Source: Bimuria novae-zelandiae CBS 107.79 (taxonomy: Eukaryota; Ascomycota; Dothideomycetes; Pleosporales; Didymosphaeriaceae). Taken from it: 64,000 nt of DNA. Numbering within the stretch: the stretch's first letter is position 1; the number at the start of each line of letters is the position of its first letter. Below are positions 60,282-64,000 of this stretch, in pieces. The stretch covers positions 870,533-934,532 of the forward strand of contig ML976671.1 in assembly GCA_010015655.1 (NCBI GenBank). Direction: 5' to 3'. The translations under genes were made by a program, and so were the position numbers. The notes under the pieces were generated by a model that was not told the DNA's origin, searched no databases, and saw only the letters and a list, made by a program, of their open reading frames with translations.

Positions 60282-60282
60282 C
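60209..60282. repeat. Homopolymer block: 22 C, 10 T, then 30 C
   Basis: C at 60209-60230, T at 60231-60240, a 12-base spacer, then C at 60253-60282. The second run ends two bases before the stop codon of the minus-strand gene. Long pure C runs are rare in fungal DNA and may be a sequencing or gap-filling artefact. Confidence 0.9.
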
Positions 60283-60284
60283 AT

Positions 60285-60845
60285 TTACGACGACCCGCCG
60301 TCGAGGAACTTGCTCACAAAGTCCTGCACATCCTGCGGATCCCCAAGATCCCCATCCTCCCCCTCATGCTCAAAGTGATTCAACTTAGTCAAGTACACCG
60401 CCGAATCCGTTCTATCCGCCGCATCTTCGGTGTCCTCGATTCCCTCGCTCTGTCCTGCCTGCCCGAACTGGTCCAGCTCCCCCGCTTTTAGTATCTGATC
60501 GACCTCCGGACTCGCCTCGTCGACTGCCGAGTCGGGGAGATCATACTGCTGCGTGGCTTCTCCGTTCGGCGAGTCGTGAGGGTCCACCGCTTCGGTGGTG
60601 TCGTCTGCAGGGACAATTTGGGGCCTTAAGTAGCCGGAGGGATCAAGAGTACCATGCGGGCCGAGGATTTTATCGAGATCGGCAGGAGTATCGGCGTCAG
60701 GGATTACGCCGTTATCTTTGGGTGGAACTTCGCGTTTGGAGTAGGGGAGACTTCTGAGTATGCGAGAGAAGAAGTGTGGGATGAATTCGGGGGGTTCTTC
60801 GCCGGTTGAGTGTGCGGTTGGCGAGATCGTGCGTGGTTTGGCCAT
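60285..60845 (-). CDS. Hypothetical acidic protein
   Basis: 186 codons from the internal ATG at 60845 (MAKPRTISPTAHSTGEEPPE), the better start because upstream codons look non-coding; a longer 221-codon form begins at 60950. The N-terminus has FIPHFFSRILRSLPYSKREV, a possible amphipathic helix. The rest is rich in Asp, Glu, Pro and Gly (DLDKILGPHGTLDPSGYLRP, DLGDPQDVQDFVSKFLDGG). No known domain, signal peptide or membrane helix. It ends at the poly-C block. Real coding is likely because the frame is long with even composition, but no homologue is recognised. Confidence 0.6.
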   Translation of the reverse strand: MAKPRTISPTAHSTGEEPPEFIPHFFSRILRSLPYSKREVPPKDNGVIPDADTPADLDKILGPHGTLDPSGYLRPQIVPADDTTEAVDPHDSPNGEATQQYDLPDSAVDEASPEVDQILKAGELDQFGQAGQSEGIEDTEDAADRTDSAVYLTKLNHFEHEGEDGDLGDPQDVQDFVSKFLDGGSS

Positions 60846-60950
60846 GGCAGCCTGAGACGGGCAAAAGTCGCGATCCGTCTGCTGTATGCAATGGATCATA
60901 GACTGGGGAAAGTGCGATGGCGGTGTGCGGTGTCTTGCAGTTGCCCGCAA

Positions 60951-63900
60951 AACGCAAAACGCTCTACTGATGAGTTTCCTGCAGAGTGCGTGATAGGCGT
61001 AGCTTTTCTTTTATCGTCACTAACTACCTACATAGATAGGCGCACTTTGGGAGGTTGCGCAGGGGAGATAAGGTTGTGTGGAGTATGGTGGAGAGCTGAA
61101 AGTTGAAATTGCGGTATAACACGTCTCGAGTGGCGCCCATACTGCGTTCTATCTCTGCGTTCATACATGGGACGAAAGCCCCGGTAGCTCCCACCTTGTA
61201 CCAACACGTCTCTAGTGGGGTGATTTCGTATGTGGAAATGGCCGGCGTGACGGCAACACTGACCTAGCGTCGCGGCACGGTTTCTCTAAATCAGATTTCA
61301 AACCATGGTGTTGTTTTCGTACTGTCCGGAGGATCAAGTCAACTTTTGGTATTGTCTGACTTTGAGATATGTGTGCGGCTGCTAGTGGTGATGGCGTACT
61401 TACGTGGCAAGCCTCTAGATTAACGTTAGTAGTCGTTATTGGGTGTCACCCATTCTACTGCTGTCGAAGCTGATACGGACATGATGCATATTTCGTGTGG
61501 ATGGCATCAACGTACCGTTCTTTGTGAGGTGACATATTGTAGTCATACTCGTAGTTATGTTTCAACGGAATATCTGGCTAAGGAGTGTATTGCCACTCGC
61601 AAGGGTCGGGATGGTCTTCGATTACACTAGAAAGCAAGATGTCTATGCCATCTTGGCTGGTTTGACCCTGCTATCGTGCGATACCCCGAATCGCAAGTGT
61701 CTGGATTTTAACTTTCACCGTTTCATGGCTGCCGTTGTTCCACGGGACGAACGCGTGTTTCTGCGCGCTAGCTAACGTCAACTGAAGGCAGTCTCTCCCA
61801 GTTTCTAAGACAGTGGGAGCTACACCAAGGTTTGAACAATCTTGTCCGCTATCTGCTACCGTAAAACAAGCGAGCGACGTGACCATAGCGGCGGGAGTAA
61901 CAGCGGCGCGGGCTGGAACACTCGGACGGCACGGCGGCTCGGCCTCAAACTCGTTACGGCTTCGTTACCGAGCTTAGAGCAAAACCAGAAGTTGCAATGA
62001 GGGAACGCCTTACTGCTGCATAGGACTGAAATGCTACTGCTGCCGAGCAGGCGCAGTCGTACGCTTTCTCCAATAAGGATGACGAAGGATTTGGCAATTC
62101 GATGCGAACAAAGACTGATCTCAAGTTAACCTCGGCAGCTGAAAAGCGGCAGAGCAAAGAGACACAGATGTCGTCAAAGGCCCAATTGTAAGTGTCGGAG
62201 AAGGAATCTGAGACAGAATGCGCAATTGTGAAACACTGCCCAGCTGTACTTATGCAGTACGTCTTTGTTGGATTCCCGTCTCCCAATTACCAGGTCGTAG
62301 TAACCAAAACGCGTCCTATTAGGGCATAGTGGAACTGCGCTACGAAGTCATTAATTCTCCGTGATAGACCGATGATAGGAGGCATCACTAAATAGCTCAC
62401 CATCCCAATTTATACTCTCGAAGATGCTAGGCTGTCATCGTGCGCGTTCGTTTTTCATTGATGGAGTATCTATCATTCCCGATGAACGCATGAACGAATT
62501 CGTCTGTGGCCGCCAATGCGGCCTGTCCCAACGTTCCGTTAGATGCAGCCTATACGAAGCGTTTGACTTAGGTAAAAGTGGCTCACGTCAGCGGATCAAT
62601 GGACTGTCGCACCGCTCATATGCAGGTACCCATTCTTCTCTTCGTCTTCGGGAATGCACCGGATCCGGAGTAGGGGGTCTTGCAGACTGCACGAAGTCAG
62701 AGCATCTAGAAGAACGCCTGGGGTTCTTGAAATTCCACCTCTATACCAATAAGACGAGATATGTAGAACCGTGCCCTACACATGGTCTGGAAGCTGTTGA
62801 GGCAAGGCCAACGAAAAAGGAACGACAACGTGGGGAAGGAGCTAGGCCGGCCATTGTCACGCCCGGGCGGCCACGACACCATCCCATCGCCATCGCTTCA
62901 CATCTGCACACCCGAGTCTATTGATTCGGCCTTTCCCATTCGAGACGCATGGGAGATGCACGCGCTCTGTACGCGTTGATTGGTCTCTTACCGCTGGACA
63001 CTTGCCAGTGGTCGCATGAGTGTGCGCTCGTTCAGGCGCCGAACATGCGACATCATCAATTGTCACCACTCAGGCGTACAAATGTTATACCGAACTGAAA
63101 GCCACACTAATTGAGCATCAGTTGTCGCATAACCGTCAGAACCGCCGAATTTGGGCGGGCCACTAATGACGAGTCAATTGGCGCAGGAAATTTTCTACCT
63201 CCTAATGAGGCACAGCAGCAGCAGTTCGTCACGCAAACTTCCCTATGATAGGAGTATTGCGAGGTTACAGTTCGCATAGCTCACGAGCATTCACCGTCAT
63301 TGGCATAACGGTGCCGCTCCACGTTAGACGGGTGCCGTGACTCCCGACCACTCATAGACCAGAGCTGCGTCAAGCGCTGCTTTTCGCTGTGTGAACACGC
63401 CGTTCGTTCTAGCGAATGCCCACGCGATTCTGACGAACTGGTGGTCTTCAGCTCGTGATCTTCGAGCCAGCGCCTCTCGACGCGGTCAGCACAATCGTGG
63501 TACGTAATGCCATCTTCAAGGAGAAACATCAGGGTTGCCGTCACTCCGGTTGCTGTGGAGCCGCACCGTACAGTCGTGTTCTTCTCCATCTTAGGTTGTT
63601 TTCGTTCAGCAAACGATTGTGACTGTAGCGACAGCGATTCGAGCGGAGGTCGCGAGACCCGGCTTGCAAGAGCAACGAAAATCTGATAGTCGACGGCACT
63701 AAAATCGAGAGTAGCGAATTGCAAGCGGCCAAGCTGATGCCCTGGTCACTCTCGTGCAAGCCGACGTTGTCGGTCTAAGCGAATCCTGTTCCTGTCCCCC
63801 GGCACCCCTGGCTCGCCGCCACCATCTCTTAGCGCACTCTCATGCAGGATGCCCTAATCCTGGCCGACACAAGGCTCGTGCGAGGCAGGGATCCTCAGGG

Positions 63901-64000
63901 CTTGCAGGGGATCCAGTCTGGGGGTCAATGGATCGTCGCTTTGGATTGAAGACGGAAGGGGATGCCCCAACCAGAGCTCGAGCTCGCATGAGCTTTTCCC
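60951..64000. other. Three kilobases with no supported gene
   Basis: Normal base composition but only scattered frames under 170 codons on both strands (such as plus 62424-62924 and minus 63281-63724), without domains, introns that join, or biased codons. No repeats or RNA genes were recognised. It may be intergenic DNA or an old relict. Confidence 0.5.

Noticed and set aside
62424..62924. 166-codon plus-strand frame
   Set aside because: Uneven composition, no domain and no supporting introns.
63281..63724. 147-codon minus-strand frame
   Set aside because: No recognisable domain; overlapping frames on the same strand are equally open.

Overview
This window comes from a filamentous ascomycete (Pezizomycotina). 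Evidence: short 41-60 nt spliceosomal introns with GT..AG ends and CTAAC/CTGAC-type branch points; fungal housekeeping genes (uS15/RPS13, SDC1/DPY30, CDC26); a TOS1-like cell-wall glucanase; and fungal Ty3 and Ty1/copia elements, Fot1/pogo transposons and a Tad-like LINE, nearly all damaged by CpA-to-TpA change on both strands, the mark of repeat-induced point mutation (RIP). I cannot name the genus.

The window has two compartments with a sharp edge near 40.0 kb. Positions 1-39950 are a nested transposon island with no host gene I can support. From left to right it holds: copia element A (minus, 1-4330); a Ty3 integrase scrap; copia element B (minus, from 4816); a complete Fot1-like transposon with TA target duplication (7964-9805); Ty3 chromodomain element A (minus, to about 14.9 kb); the 3' end of Ty3 element B with the start of its LTR (16483); a pogo-type transposon with 52-bp perfect inverted ends (16758-25124), split by a 6.0-kb LINE flanked by a 13-bp target duplication; a second Ty3 integrase scrap split by a Fot1-like element that is itself split by another (25507-29227 containing 26103-27967); Ty3 element D (plus, about 30.6-34.6 kb); a Fot1 end fragment; and a last pogo-type element (37814-39947).

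Positions 40-64 kb are host sequence with normal base composition. Intact genes: a single-pass membrane protein (41276-42043), a TOS1-like secreted cell-wall enzyme (minus, 43925 upward), RPS13 (47226-47952, four exons), the COMPASS subunit SDC1 (minus, 48300-48875), a probable mitochondrial protein (minus, 51634-52679), and the APC/C subunit CDC26 (52954-53196). Accessory genes between them look broken: a paralogue of the membrane protein (42663-43708), an F-box/DUF7730-like gene carrying a 146-bp inverted-repeat element in its intron (49511-50810), a GH16 glucanase with two frame breaks and a changed catalytic Asp (53737-54840), a transporter scrap (minus, 54862-55112), and a long repeat-built acidic protein of unknown function (55.1-59.6 kb). 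Several of these stops sit where glutamine is expected (CAA/CAG to TAA/TAG), which suggests weak leakage of RIP beyond the repeats; other frame breaks lie at homopolymers and may be assembly errors. Positions 60.95-64.0 kb show no gene I can support.

I found no biosynthetic cluster, CRISPR array, RNA gene or new defence system. The most informative features are the nested insertions, which give a relative history, the intron MITE, and the pattern of intact housekeeping beside decayed accessory genes.
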